Shown: positions 1 to 8,329, counted from the stretch's first letter. The stretch: DNA of 64,000 bases from Phocaeicola plebeius (GCF_003437535.1 NZ_QSQT01000001.1:186001-250000), one strand, 5' to 3'. The notes: generated by a model not told the origin, from the letters alone. A program made the numbers and translations.

Positions 1-1119
1 GTCGTAGGCGGTCTGCCCGTGTGCCTTGTCCGCAGCATCCACAGGGATGGATAGCGGTATCGGCGGTTGTCCGGCGTATGGCAGGGTGAAGTGTTCCTGC
101 AAGGCATTCGCCGAAAGCTCCTTACCCATGCGCGAACCGTTCAGCACGCATCCCGTGCGGTGGTCGATGAAGGTAGCCCCATAGATGCGCCCTTCCTCTG
201 TGTAGCGCAGTACGGTGTCGATGCCCTTCTCTTTGAGTTGGGATACAAATTTGTCCTTGTCATAAGTGCCTTGCAGCACGGAAAGGACGGTGCGTTTCGT
301 CATGTCTGCCAGTTTCCTATCCTTGATTTCCGATTTGGAACGGACAAACTTCTTCTGTACGGCTTCATAGCCTGCGGACTTCCCGAAAAGCGAGGATTTG
401 AACGGGTTGCCCACCTTGTTACCCTTGTCGTCCGTGACGGAATAGACCAGCCCGTGATACTCCCGTCCGCGCACGTTGCCCCTCGCTTCCTCCACCGTCA
501 TATTATATAAGGAAAGGAGCGCACGGTATTCGCCCATCGTCTGGAAACGGTACTGCCCATTCAGAGCCTTCACGGTGTTGCCTACCTGCTTCTTCACATC
601 ACCTGCCGATGCGGCCACCTTGCGCAACGGATTATCCAATCTCTGATTTTTACGTTCTGCCGGATGCAATCCGTACTTCTGTTCCAGTTCCCTGCGGATA
701 CGGTCGCTGCGGCGGTAGAGAAAATCCCGGTTGAGCCTTTTCCCGTTCTCGTCCACGTTGACCGTCACGATGTGCAGGTGGTGGCGGTCGATGTCCTCGT
801 GCTTGAATACAAGATAAGGCTGGTTTCCGAAACCGAGTTTTTCCAGATACTCGCGGGCGATATTCTGCAACTCAATATCGGTCAGCACATCCTCCGGGTG
901 CGGGTTGAGAGAGATATGCACCACCGGCTTCTCGATCTTCATCTGCGGTGGCAGGAAGGTGAGAAAACCCTCCATCGCCTTGCCTATGTCCACCGTTCCC
1001 GAACCGTCATTGTAGATGCGGTTGGTGGTGAGAAGCCGCCCCTGCGCCTCGTTAATCTTCTCCCCGTTGTAGGCAATCGCGCCGTACAACGAACTTCCTA
1101 CACTGATTTTTGCGACCAT
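1..1119 (-). CDS. mobB: MobB-type relaxase, N-terminal 373 residues (cut by window edge)
   Basis: The reading frame is open from an ATG at 1119 to the window edge, so the C-terminus is missing. The protein starts MVAKISVGSS and carries the histidine motif of relaxases near residues 110-118 (DIDRHHLHI), with H114 and H116 as likely metal ligands. The preceding segment PVVHISLNPHP is also typical of MobP-type relaxases. It should nick oriT and stay bound to the transferred strand. The start overlaps the end of mobA by 22 bases, so the two are translationally linked. The symbol follows CTnDOT usage. Confidence 0.9.
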   Translation of the reverse strand, partial: MVAKISVGSSLYGAIAYNGEKINEAQGRLLTTNRIYNDGSGTVDIGKAMEGFLTFLPPQMKIEKPVVHISLNPHPEDVLTDIELQNIAREYLEKLGFGNQPYLVFKHEDIDRHHLHIVTVNVDENGKRLNRDFLYRRSDRIRRELEQKYGLHPAERKNQRLDNPLRKVAASAGDVKKQVGNTVKALNGQYRFQTMGEYRALLSLYNMTVEEARGNVRGREYHGLVYSVTDDKGNKVGNPFKSSLFGKSAGYEAVQKKFVRSKSEIKDRKLADMTKRTVLSVLQGTYDKDKFVSQLKEKGIDTVLRYTEEGRIYGATFIDHRTGCVLNGSRMGKELSANALQEHFTLPYAGQPPIPLSIPVDAADKAHGQTAYD

Positions 1120-1526
1120 TTTGCCTCCATTTCCCTTGAAAGTTCCACAATCCGGCGGCTCAGTTTCACGAGTTCGACGGTGTGTTGCTCTAATTTGTAG
1201 AGCAACGCCATCGCCTTTTTCTCTGAAAAATGCAGCCTCAGTTCCTTCACGACTTGGTTGTAATTCGTACCCACGGCACGGAATTGTGCATGAAAATCCG
1301 ACAGTTTGGTGTAATAGTCCACCAACGTCTTGTCCACCTTCAGCACCTTGAACGGTTGCCCGAAGAAGTGCGCTTTGAGGAAAACAGACCGTGCATAGAC
1401 ACCCGATTTTCCGAACATGGCGAGGAAACGGTTGTGTTCCTCCTCGTTGAAACGGACGGTGTACCGGTACACCGCCGGATCAAGTTTGGGATTTCTCCCT
1501 GATTTGCTTTTCCTTTTCTCTTTCAT
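1098..1526 (-). CDS. mobA: MobA-like relaxosome accessory protein
   Basis: This 142-residue basic protein begins with a lysine/arginine-rich segment, followed by YTVRFNEEEHNRFL, a ribbon-helix-helix-like start seen in MobC/MobA relaxosome proteins. The C-terminal half is rich in helix-forming heptads and could dimerise. Family knowledge suggests it binds oriT and helps the relaxase open the DNA. It lies directly before mobB with a 22-base overlap. The start codon at 1526 is preceded, 2 bases away, by a leader motif shared with traI and traN. The function is inferred from family resemblance and context. Confidence 0.85.
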   Translation of the reverse strand: MKEKRKSKSGRNPKLDPAVYRYTVRFNEEEHNRFLAMFGKSGVYARSVFLKAHFFGQPFKVLKVDKTLVDYYTKLSDFHAQFRAVGTNYNQVVKELRLHFSEKKAMALLYKLEQHTVELVKLSRRIVELSREMEAKWSQKSV

Positions 1527-1528
1527 AT

Positions 1529-1545
1529 TACTTTGGATTTAGCGG
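1529..1545 (-). promoter_or_regulatory. Shared leader motif before mobA
   Basis: On the minus strand the sequence CCGCTAAATCCAAAGTA ends 2 bases before the mobA ATG. Nearly the same words lie 2 bases before traI and traN, and further upstream of traE. It contains no Shine-Dalgarno sequence. It could be a translation-initiation or mRNA-processing signal; the function is unknown. Confidence 0.5.
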
Positions 1546-1653
1546 ATTGACGGCATAAGCCGCCGCTTCGGATTACAGCACCGCAGTTCTGAAAGGCTTC
1601 CCGACTTCGGAGGGAAAGCCCGCCCCCTGCAAGGGCAAGTGCTTTTCGTGGCT

Positions 1654-1729
1654 GCTCAAAATATTTTGAGCGGCTGAAAAGACATCTTGCTATGTTCAGG
1701 TGAACATAAAAATCCGTCGGGGACGGATT
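1654..1729. other. Cluster of three inverted repeats, candidate oriT
   Basis: Within 76 bases there are three near-adjacent inverted repeats. The first is an 18-base perfect palindrome, GCTCAAAATATTTTGAGC (1654-1671). The second has 8-base arms TATGTTCA/TGAACATA at 1691-1708 with a GG centre. The third has 8-base arms AATCCGTC/GACGGATT at 1711-1729 with a 3-base centre. They lie in the 680-base gap between the divergent mobA and traA genes, the expected place for oriT. The rest of that gap (about 1730-2207) shows no convincing gene. The nick site cannot be named from sequence alone. Confidence 0.5.
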
Positions 1730-2207
1730 GGGGATGATTCCTTTCAAACTCCGGGCTGCGCTACCTGCGGCGTACCCTGCCGTTCGGGTGCAAAGTTACG
1801 CCCTTAAGGCGATGTCCGACAGAGGCTTGACCCGGACAATCAGTGCCAACCGGCGCAACGTGCTGCCACTTGCCGGAGAAGTGATACAAGTTCCAAAATA
1901 TCCTTGTTTATTTGCAGTGTGATTCGGATGTGGGACTGAAAATACACTCCTTCCGCCGGATGTTCGGACAGCAATCCGGGCATCAATCCAAACGGTTGAA
2001 AACAGGTGTATGTATTCAGATAGTTTTCCAAGCACACGTCCGTGCGGACGGATAAAAGCATGGACGGTTGGACAAACCGATGAATACCCGCAGGCACAGC
2101 CGGATTAAGGAGTGAATAAATAAATGAATGGGAGTGCGTGCGTACGTACTAATGACAATACGCTACCGCCACCGGACAGATGTATAACCAAATAAATTAT
2201 CAAAAAA

Positions 2208-2963
2208 ATGAAAGAAGCAACTTATGTGGCAATCTCCACGCAGAAAGGTGGAGCGGGTAAGACAACCCTGACAGTGCTTGTAGCAAGCTATCTGCACTAT
2301 GTGAAAGGCTACAACGTAGCCGTGGTGGACTGCGATTTCCCGCAGTACAGTATCCATGACATGCGCAAGCGTGACATGAAAGCCGTCATGGAGGACGGGC
2401 ATTACAAGGTGCTGGCGTATGAGCAGCTCAAACGACTGAAGAAGAACCCGTACACCATCAGATGCAGCCGTGCGGAAGATGCGGTAAAGACCGCCGAAAA
2501 TCTGGTGGCAGCGCAGCCCGACCTCGATTTCGTGTTCTTCGACCTGCCGGGAACAATCAACAATGCCGATGTGGTGCAGACCATTTCCCAAATGGACTAT
2601 ATCTTCACGCCCATCATCGCCGACCGTGTGGTGATGGAGAGTTCCATCAAGTTCGCCACTGTCATCAACGAACAGATGATAAGCACGGGCAAGTCCGGCA
2701 TCAAAGGGATTTACCTCGTGTGGAACATGGTGGACGGACGCGAAAAGACTGAACTTTACAAGGCATACGACAAGGTCTGTGCCGAGTTCGCCCTGCCCAT
2801 TCTGGAAACACATCTACCGGACAGTAAGCGCTTCCGCAAGGAGACGGCGGCAGAACGCAAGGCGGTATTCCGCTCCACGGCGTTTCCGGCGGACAAAATA
2901 CTGGTACGCGGCAGCAACCTCGACAAACTCGTCGATGAGATTCTCGGCATCATCAAAAACTGA
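2208..2963 (+). CDS. traA: TraA, ParA/MinD-type ATPase
   Basis: The protein has 251 residues. A deviant Walker A motif KGGAGKTT at residues 13-20 and the hydrophobic strand ending in D112 (FVFFDLPG) mark it as a ParA/Soj-family ATPase. It is the first gene of the rightward transfer operon, as in CTnDOT. Its role in transfer is not settled; ParA-like proteins usually position DNA or protein complexes, so positioning of the relaxosome or secretion apparatus is a fair inference. The A-rich stretch CAAAAAA directly before the ATG serves in place of a clear Shine-Dalgarno site. It ends 5 bases before the next gene. Confidence 0.9.
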   Translation: MKEATYVAISTQKGGAGKTTLTVLVASYLHYVKGYNVAVVDCDFPQYSIHDMRKRDMKAVMEDGHYKVLAYEQLKRLKKNPYTIRCSRAEDAVKTAENLVAAQPDLDFVFFDLPGTINNADVVQTISQMDYIFTPIIADRVVMESSIKFATVINEQMISTGKSGIKGIYLVWNMVDGREKTELYKAYDKVCAEFALPILETHLPDSKRFRKETAAERKAVFRSTAFPADKILVRGSNLDKLVDEILGIIKN

Positions 2964-2968
2964 ACGGC

Positions 2969-3418
2969 ATGGCAAAGAAAACAAGAATCGAGGACATCGA
3001 CAGCGAAGCCGTAATCAACTCATTTCGACTGGACGATACAAGCATTCCGCCGGAAGCGAGAAGCACGGACGGGAACGCTCCTGTCCCACCTCCGAAAGAA
3101 GCGATACAAGAAGCCGTTTCTCCACCCGCCTCGCACTCCAAAGAGGAGCCGGAACGCAGGCGCAGGAACAGCAAGCCGGAAAAATTGGATTATGACATAG
3201 TATTCATATGCGGTTCCAATATCACGGCAAGGCTCGGCAAGCAGGTCTATATCCGCAAGGAGTACCACGACCGCATACAGAAGATGCTTCATGTAATCGG
3301 AGGCAACGAAGTGACTATCGCGGCATTTCTTGACAACGTGCTGACACACCATTTCACGCTGTTCCAAGACGAGATAGCCGAATCGTTCAAACGGCACATG
3401 GAATCCTATAATTTATAA
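2969..3418 (+). CDS. traB: TraB, DUF3408 protein
   Basis: This 149-residue protein has a polar, proline-rich first half that looks disordered, including an RRRRNSKPEK stretch. The second half is compact, from about residue 88 (KQVYIRKEYHDRI) to the end, and is typical of DUF3408 proteins of Bacteroides ICEs. The compact half resembles the C-terminus of the next gene product, so the two appear to be tandem paralogs. The pattern of a short strand plus two helices suggests a ribbon-helix-helix-like DNA-binding fold, but this is inference. It may work with the ParA-like TraA encoded just upstream. Confidence 0.8.
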   Translation: MAKKTRIEDIDSEAVINSFRLDDTSIPPEARSTDGNAPVPPPKEAIQEAVSPPASHSKEEPERRRRNSKPEKLDYDIVFICGSNITARLGKQVYIRKEYHDRIQKMLHVIGGNEVTIAAFLDNVLTHHFTLFQDEIAESFKRHMESYNL

Positions 3419-3441
3419 ACACTCAAAAACAACAAAGAAGT

Positions 3442-3804
3442 ATGAAAAGAACAAATAAGAACCGTCAGGCTGAGTATCTGCAAACAGGAAAGAGTGAAAG
3501 AACCGCTGTCCGTGCAGCAAAGTGTGTAACCGACTACGGGCATGAAAATACCGACGTTGACTTCCGCAAGGATAAAGGCAGAGACAAACCGCTCTCGACT
3601 TTCCTGCAAGCATCGGAAATCAAAACGCGGCAATGTATATACATCAGCCGAGAAATTCATGAGAAAGTCGCTATCGTTACCAGTCGGATGGGAAACGGTT
3701 TGAGCATCGGCAAGTTTGTGGATAACATCCTCCGCGACCATTTCCGACAATACGGGCAGCAGTACATGGAACAGATTGAAAACGCCCAAAAAGTAAGATT
3801 ATGA
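3442..3804 (+). CDS. traC: TraC-position DUF3408 protein
   Basis: This 120-residue protein has a charged N-terminus and a C-terminal half (RQCIYISREIHEKV, then FVDNILRDHF) that parallels the end of TraB (KQVYIRKEYHDRI, FLDNVLTHHF). It is therefore a second DUF3408 protein. No enzymatic motif is visible, and DNA binding is the likeliest role. The stop codon overlaps the traD start in an ATGA arrangement (3801-3804), implying coupled translation. The letter C is assigned by position in the CTnDOT order and is less certain than the family. Confidence 0.75.
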   Translation: MKRTNKNRQAEYLQTGKSERTAVRAAKCVTDYGHENTDVDFRKDKGRDKPLSTFLQASEIKTRQCIYISREIHEKVAIVTSRMGNGLSIGKFVDNILRDHFRQYGQQYMEQIENAQKVRL

Positions 3805-4541
3805 CAAAGGCGTTTTTAATCGTATCGGTTGCTTGCAACGTGTGGTTTCTGTTTCTGCTGTTCTATGACCGCATCATGGACATGAAGCTCATCCGTTTCT
3901 TCAGACATATTGCCGGGCTGTGGCGGTCATTGGACAGTACGGTGGCAGAGCAAGGAAAGGATAAGGAAATACCTCACGCAGACACCTCGGACATCATTGG
4001 CAAGAGCCGTTTCAAGATGGCATCGACCCGGACAACCGCTGCCATACCGACGCAAGAAGCCGCCACTTCGGAAAAAGGCATTGAGCTGTCGGAGGAAGAG
4101 GCTACTTTTGACGACGGAAACACGGAAACCGTCTCACGCCCGACACAAGTACCGGAGGACAAACTCGATGAAACCTTCACGAGCATCCCGCCCTCGGAAC
4201 TGGAGTACGGAGAAGATGAACCGGAGGATGAAGAACCAGACAAAAAGCAGGCTTCGGGAAGTAGCTTCGAGGATATTGACATGGCAGTACACACCATACG
4301 GAAGGAATCACCATCCGATGAGGAAATGCGACACGCCGGAAAGGTCATGACGGAACTGGACGGGACAGAGCTTTTCACAAGAATAACGGAACGCCTGACC
4401 GATGAAGCAATGAGCGAGAGGATTGCAAAGGCGATGGCAGTTTTCGTGGACACGGTGAACATGACCGTGACACAACAAAAGGAAAAGGTGTTCGTGATTC
4501 CCGACAACATCGAGGAGTTCGACTTCCGAAACTATGTATAA
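3801..4541 (+). CDS. traD: TraD, membrane-anchored acidic transfer protein
   Basis: The 246-residue protein starts with one transmembrane segment (about residues 3-22, rich in V, F and L). A long acidic, low-complexity region follows (about 80-150, with runs of E and D), then a helical C-terminal domain. It matches the TraD position of CTnDOT-type operons. The layout suggests a bitopic inner-membrane protein with a flexible cytoplasmic linker. The TraD name refers to the Bacteroides series and has nothing to do with the F-plasmid coupling protein TraD. No catalytic motif is seen. Confidence 0.75.
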   Translation: MTKAFLIVSVACNVWFLFLLFYDRIMDMKLIRFFRHIAGLWRSLDSTVAEQGKDKEIPHADTSDIIGKSRFKMASTRTTAAIPTQEAATSEKGIELSEEEATFDDGNTETVSRPTQVPEDKLDETFTSIPPSELEYGEDEPEDEEPDKKQASGSSFEDIDMAVHTIRKESPSDEEMRHAGKVMTELDGTELFTRITERLTDEAMSERIAKAMAVFVDTVNMTVTQQKEKVFVIPDNIEEFDFRNYV

Positions 4542-4553
4542 CAACTAAAAAAG
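4542..4553 (+). promoter_or_regulatory. Repeated 12-mer CAACTAAAAAAG after traD
   Basis: The 12-mer CAACTAAAAAAG directly follows the traD stop codon. An identical copy is at 7915-7926, just before the DUF3876 gene, and a related GACTAAAAAA lies at 12311-12320 before traN. A-rich words of this kind may promote translation initiation in Bacteroides, which uses little Shine-Dalgarno pairing. Function is inferred. Confidence 0.35.
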
Positions 4554-4573
4554 AATGGAAATGAAAACGTAAA

Positions 4574-4642
4574 ATGACGACACCCACGCGCACGGCGGTA
4601 CAAGGTACAGCCAACCCGCAACGGACAGCCCCAAGTCCGTAG
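4574..4642 (+). CDS. Tiny ORF between traD and traE (doubtful)
   Basis: A 22-codon frame (MTTPTRTAVQGTANPQRTAP then SP) lies between traD and traE in a 201-base gap that otherwise lacks a gene. Its composition, rich in T, P and R, and its lack of any recognised domain argue for caution. It could be a leader peptide or a chance frame. Confidence 0.2.
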   Translation: MTTPTRTAVQGTANPQRTAPSP

Positions 4643-4656
4643 AAACAAACGGGCAA

Positions 4657-4673
4657 CCACTAAAACCAAAGTA
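4657..4673 (+). promoter_or_regulatory. Shared leader motif upstream of traE
   Basis: CCACTAAAACCAAAGTA differs by one missing base from the copies before traI and traN (CCACTAAAATCCAAAGTA). Unlike them, it is not followed by a start codon 2 bases later: the traE ATG is 70 bases downstream. This copy may mark a lost start, or may show that the element acts at the RNA level rather than as a ribosome site. Confidence 0.4.
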
Positions 4674-4742
4674 AAGTAATCAAGTATCAACCGCCCGAAA
4701 AAGGACTATCCACCCTTTGGACGGCACAAAAAAGAACAGTTT

Positions 4743-5054
4743 ATGAACAAGAACATCAGACAAAAGTTAATCATCGCTGCGGCACTTATGATTGCCGCAA
4801 CCGCCTCCGCTTTCGCACAGGGAAACGGTCTGGCTGGCATCAACGAAGCCACCTCTATGGTGAGTTCGTATTTCGACCCCGGCACGAAATTAATCTACGC
4901 CATCGGCGCGGTAGTCGGGCTTATCGGTGGCGTGAAAGTGTACGGAAAATTCTCGTCCGGAGACCCGGACACCTCGAAGACCGCCGCCTCGTGGTTCGGG
5001 GCTTGTATCTTCTTGATTGTCGCCGCCACTATCCTGCGCTCATTCTTCCTTTAA
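4743..5054 (+). CDS. traE: TraE, DUF4134 small membrane protein (pilin-like)
   Basis: The 103-residue protein has an N-terminal signal-like hydrophobic segment ending near AFAQG (residues 22-26). Two further hydrophobic segments follow, about residues 50-66 (YAIGAVVGLIGGVKVYG) and 85-102. This is the layout of VirB2-like pilin subunits, and the DUF4134 family fills that position in Bacteroides ICEs. It precedes a VirB3-like gene and the VirB4-like traG, the same order as in type IV secretion operons. The pilin role is inferred from size, topology and order. Confidence 0.85.
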   Translation: MNKNIRQKLIIAAALMIAATASAFAQGNGLAGINEATSMVSSYFDPGTKLIYAIGAVVGLIGGVKVYGKFSSGDPDTSKTAASWFGACIFLIVAATILRSFFL

Positions 5055-5064
5055 TAAACAATGT

Positions 5065-5397
5065 ATGGCTGAATACCCGATAAACAAGGGTATCGGCCGT
5101 CCGGTCGAGTTCAAGGGTTTGAAGGCTCAGTACCTCTTCATCTTCTGCGGAGGTCTGCTGGCTCTCTTCGTCCTGTTCGTCATCCTCTATATGGTCGGCA
5201 TCGACCAGTGGATATGTATCGGCTTCGGCGCGGCATCGTCTTCCGTCCTCGTATGGCAGACCTTCGCGCTGAACGCCCGGTACGGCGAACACGGGCTGAT
5301 GAAATTGGGAGCGGCAAGGAGCCATCCCCGATACCTTATCAACCGACGGCGGATCACCCGATTACTCAAACGGCAACGAAAGGAAGAAACGACATGA
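5065..5397 (+). CDS. traF: TraF, DUF4133 VirB3-like membrane protein
   Basis: The frame extends upstream, but the ATG at 5065 giving MAEYPINKGIGRPVEFKGLK is the sensible start; it yields 110 residues and begins 10 bases after traE. Two close hydrophobic segments (about residues 24-45 and 50-66) and a basic C-terminus (RRRITRLLKRQRK) fit the VirB3-like inner-membrane proteins that precede the VirB4 ATPase. The stop overlaps the traG start as ATGA at 5394-5397, so the two should be translated together. Confidence 0.85.
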   Translation: MAEYPINKGIGRPVEFKGLKAQYLFIFCGGLLALFVLFVILYMVGIDQWICIGFGAASSSVLVWQTFALNARYGEHGLMKLGAARSHPRYLINRRRITRLLKRQRKEETT

Positions 5398-7898
5398 GAA
5401 ATACATCCAAAATGACAACACTGGAAAACAAGTTCCCCCTGCTGGCGGTGGAGCATGGCTGCATCATCTCCAAAGACGCCGACATCACGGTGGCTTTTGA
5501 GGTGGAACTGCCGGAGCTTTACACCGTGACGGGCGCAGAGTACGAGGCGATACACGGCTGCTGGTGCAAGGCTATCAAGGTGCTGCCGTACTTCTGCGTC
5601 GTGCATAAGCAGGATTGGTTCATCAAGGAGAAATATATGCCGGAGTTACAGAAGGACGACATGAGTTTCTTGAGCCGTTCCTTTGAACGCCACTTCAACG
5701 AGCGTCCGTACCTGAAACACTCCTGCTATCTCTACTTGACCAAGACGACGAAAGAACGTAACCGTATGCAGAGCAACTTCAGTACGCTGTGCCGGGGACA
5801 TATCATCCCGAAGGAGCTGGACAAGGAAACCGCCGGGAAGTTCATGGAGGCCGCCGAACAGTTCGAGCGCATCATGAACGACAGCGGCTTTGTGAGGCTG
5901 CGCCGCCTCTCCACCGACGAGATTGTCGGGACGGAGAAGTCCGCCGGGCTGATAGAGCGTTACTTCTCGCTCATGCCCGAAGGCGACACGACCTTGCAGG
6001 ACATCGACCTCTCGGCAAAAGAAATGCGTATCGGTGACAACCGCCTGTGCCTGCACACCCTCTCCGACGCGGAGGATATGCCAGGAAAGGTGGCTACCGA
6101 CATCCGCTACGAGAAACTCTCCACCGACCGCTCGGACTGTCGCCTCTCCTTCGCCTCCCCCGTGGGGCTGCTGCTTTCCTGCAACCACATCTATAACCAG
6201 TATGTGATTATCGACAACAGCGAGGAAAATTTGCAGAAGTTCGAGAAGTCCGCAAGGAATATGCAGTCGCTATCCCGATACAGCCGGAGCAACAGCATCA
6301 ACCGCGAGTGGATAGACCAGTACCTGAACGAAGCCCATTCCTACGGGCTGACCTCGGTACGGGCGCACTTCAACGTCATGGCGTGGAGCGATGACGCGGA
6401 GGAACTGAAGCATATCAAGAACGATGTGGGCAGCCAGCTGGCAAGCATGGAGTGCGTGCCGCACCACAATACCATCGACTGCCCGACGCTCTACTGGGCG
6501 GCGATGCCCGGCAACGCGGCGGACTTCCCGGCGGAAGAGAGTTTCCATACATTCATCGAGCAGGCGGTGTGCCTCTTCACGGAGGAAACCAACTACCGCA
6601 GTTCGCTCTCGCCCTTCGGCATCAAGATGGTGGACAGGCTTACGGGAAAACCGTTGCACCTCGACATCAGCGACCTGCCGATGAAGCGGGGTATCACGAC
6701 CAACCGCAACAAGTTCGTGTTGGGTCCTTCGGGCAGCGGCAAATCCTTTTTTATGAACCACCTCGTGAGGCAATACTACGAGCAGGGTACGCACGTGGTG
6801 CTGGTGGACACGGGAAACTCCTATCAGGGCTTGTGCGAGATGATCCGGTGCAAGACAAACGGGGCGGACGGCGTGTACTTCACCTACACGGAGGAGAAAC
6901 CGATTTCGTTCAACCCGTTCTACACCGATGATTACGTGTTCGACGTGGAGAAAAAGGACAGCATCAAGACATTGCTGCTGACGCTCTGGAAGTCGGAGGA
7001 CGACAAAGTGACGAAGACGGAGAGCGGCGAACTGGGCAGTGCGGTGAACGCCTATATCGAGCGTATCAGGGCTGACCGGAGCATCGTCCCCTCGTTCAAC
7101 ACCTTCTACGAGTATATGCGCGACGACTACCGCCGCGAACTGGCGGAACGTGAGATAAAGGTGGAGAAGTCCGACTTCAACATCGACAATATGCTCACCA
7201 CCATGCGGCAGTATTACCGGGACGGACGCTACGACTTCCTGCTCAACTCCACGGAGAACATCGACCTGCTCGGCAAGCGGTTCATCGTCTTCGAGATTGA
7301 CAGTATAAAGGAAAATCGCGAGCTTTTCCCTGTGGTGACCATCATCATCATGGAAGCCTTCATCAACAAGATGCGCCGATTGAAAGGCGTAAGGAAACAG
7401 TTGATAGTGGAAGAGGCTTGGAAGGCTCTATCTTCGGCGAACATGGCTGAGTACCTGCGCTATATGTACAAGACCGTGCGCAAGTATTACGGGGAGGCAA
7501 TCGTGGTGACGCAGGAGGTGGACGACATCATTTCCTCGCCCGTCGTCAAGGAGAGCATCATCAACAACTCCGACTGCAAGATACTCCTTGACCAGCGGAA
7601 GTACATGAACAAGTTTGATGCCATACAGTCCCTGTTGGGTCTGACGGAGAAAGAGAAGTCGCAGATACTCTCCATCAACATGGCGAACAACCCGTCAAGG
7701 CTCTACAAGGAAGTGTGGATAGGACTGGGCGGCACGCAGTCGGCAGTCTATGCCACCGAAGTTAGTGCTGAAGAGTATCTGGCGTACACCACCGAAGAAA
7801 CGGAAAAAGTAGAGGTTTACCGTCTGGCGGAACAGTTGGGCGGCGACATTGAAGCCGTCATCCGGCAGCTTGCCGAAAGGCGGAGAAAAAAGGAATAA
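5394..7898 (+). CDS. traG: TraG, VirB4-like conjugation ATPase
   Basis: The 834-residue protein has a Walker A motif GPSGSGKS at about residues 444-451. A Walker B-like strand (RFIVFEID) lies near 628-635, followed by VEEAWKAL near 670, as in VirB4/TraC ATPases. The N-terminal half is the usual VirB4 region that contacts membrane partners. It should power assembly of the channel or pilus in the inner membrane. The frame runs further upstream to 5208, but that would lie inside traF; the ATG at 5394 overlaps the traF stop. A second ATG at 5412 is also possible. No damage is seen. Confidence 0.93.
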   Translation: MRNTSKMTTLENKFPLLAVEHGCIISKDADITVAFEVELPELYTVTGAEYEAIHGCWCKAIKVLPYFCVVHKQDWFIKEKYMPELQKDDMSFLSRSFERHFNERPYLKHSCYLYLTKTTKERNRMQSNFSTLCRGHIIPKELDKETAGKFMEAAEQFERIMNDSGFVRLRRLSTDEIVGTEKSAGLIERYFSLMPEGDTTLQDIDLSAKEMRIGDNRLCLHTLSDAEDMPGKVATDIRYEKLSTDRSDCRLSFASPVGLLLSCNHIYNQYVIIDNSEENLQKFEKSARNMQSLSRYSRSNSINREWIDQYLNEAHSYGLTSVRAHFNVMAWSDDAEELKHIKNDVGSQLASMECVPHHNTIDCPTLYWAAMPGNAADFPAEESFHTFIEQAVCLFTEETNYRSSLSPFGIKMVDRLTGKPLHLDISDLPMKRGITTNRNKFVLGPSGSGKSFFMNHLVRQYYEQGTHVVLVDTGNSYQGLCEMIRCKTNGADGVYFTYTEEKPISFNPFYTDDYVFDVEKKDSIKTLLLTLWKSEDDKVTKTESGELGSAVNAYIERIRADRSIVPSFNTFYEYMRDDYRRELAEREIKVEKSDFNIDNMLTTMRQYYRDGRYDFLLNSTENIDLLGKRFIVFEIDSIKENRELFPVVTIIIMEAFINKMRRLKGVRKQLIVEEAWKALSSANMAEYLRYMYKTVRKYYGEAIVVTQEVDDIISSPVVKESIINNSDCKILLDQRKYMNKFDAIQSLLGLTEKEKSQILSINMANNPSRLYKEVWIGLGGTQSAVYATEVSAEEYLAYTTEETEKVEVYRLAEQLGGDIEAVIRQLAERRRKKE

Positions 7899-7914
7899 AT
7901 AGAAACAGATTCAT

Positions 7915-7926
7915 CAACTAAAAAAG
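7915..7926 (+). promoter_or_regulatory. Repeated 12-mer CAACTAAAAAAG before the DUF3876 gene
   Basis: Identical to the 12-mer at 4542-4553. Here it ends 3 bases before the ATG at 7930, where a ribosome-binding region would be. No Shine-Dalgarno sequence is present, so it may be an A-rich initiation signal. Confidence 0.4.
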
Positions 7927-7929
7927 AAA

Positions 7930-8319
7930 ATGCGTATGAGTATATCAAGAACGAAAATGCTGCAAGTCAGCAAGTGTTTAATCGGGCTGGCGGTCATGGT
8001 GCTGCAATCCTGCGACATAACGGACAACCGACGCGACCTGCTTTGCGGAAACTGGGAGAGTGTGGAGGGCAAGCCCGACGTGCTTATCTACAAGGAGGGC
8101 GAAGCCTATAAGGTGACGGTATTCAAGCGGAGCGGCATCCGCCGCAAGCTGAAGCCGGAAACCTATCTCTTGCAGGAGGAGAACGGCAATCTGTTCATGA
8201 ACACCGGATTCCGCATCGACGTGTCCTACAACGAGGCGACGGACATCCTGACCTTCTCGCCGAACGGGGACTACGTGCGTGTGAACCCGAAACCGGACCA
8301 TCCGATAGGCGAGCAATAA
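7930..8319 (+). CDS. DUF3876 lipoprotein of the transfer operon
   Basis: The 129-residue protein has an N-terminal hydrophobic segment ending in LQSC (about residues 27-30), a plausible lipobox, so it is probably a lipoprotein. The rest looks like a small beta-rich domain (GNWESVEGKPDVLIYKEG). It fits the DUF3876 family found between traG and traI in Bacteroides ICEs, where the CTnDOT series would put traH; the symbol is left empty because it rests on position only. Its role is unknown; helping the channel at the envelope is a reasonable guess. Confidence 0.8.
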   Translation: MRMSISRTKMLQVSKCLIGLAVMVLQSCDITDNRRDLLCGNWESVEGKPDVLIYKEGEAYKVTVFKRSGIRRKLKPETYLLQEENGNLFMNTGFRIDVSYNEATDILTFSPNGDYVRVNPKPDHPIGEQ

Positions 8320-8329
8320 ATAATGAAAT

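Noticed and set aside
664-1200. Plus-strand ORF of 178 codons over the mob genes
   Set aside because: It is antisense to the mobB/mobA frames, which carry real motifs (HHLH and a basic MobA start).
5208-5393. Longer N-terminus for TraG
   Set aside because: The extension would lie inside traF in another frame; the ATG at 5394 overlaps the traF stop, as at other junctions in this operon.
6270-6794. Antisense ORFs over traG and other GC-rich tra genes
   Set aside because: GC-rich coding DNA often leaves long antisense frames; none shows a recognised domain.
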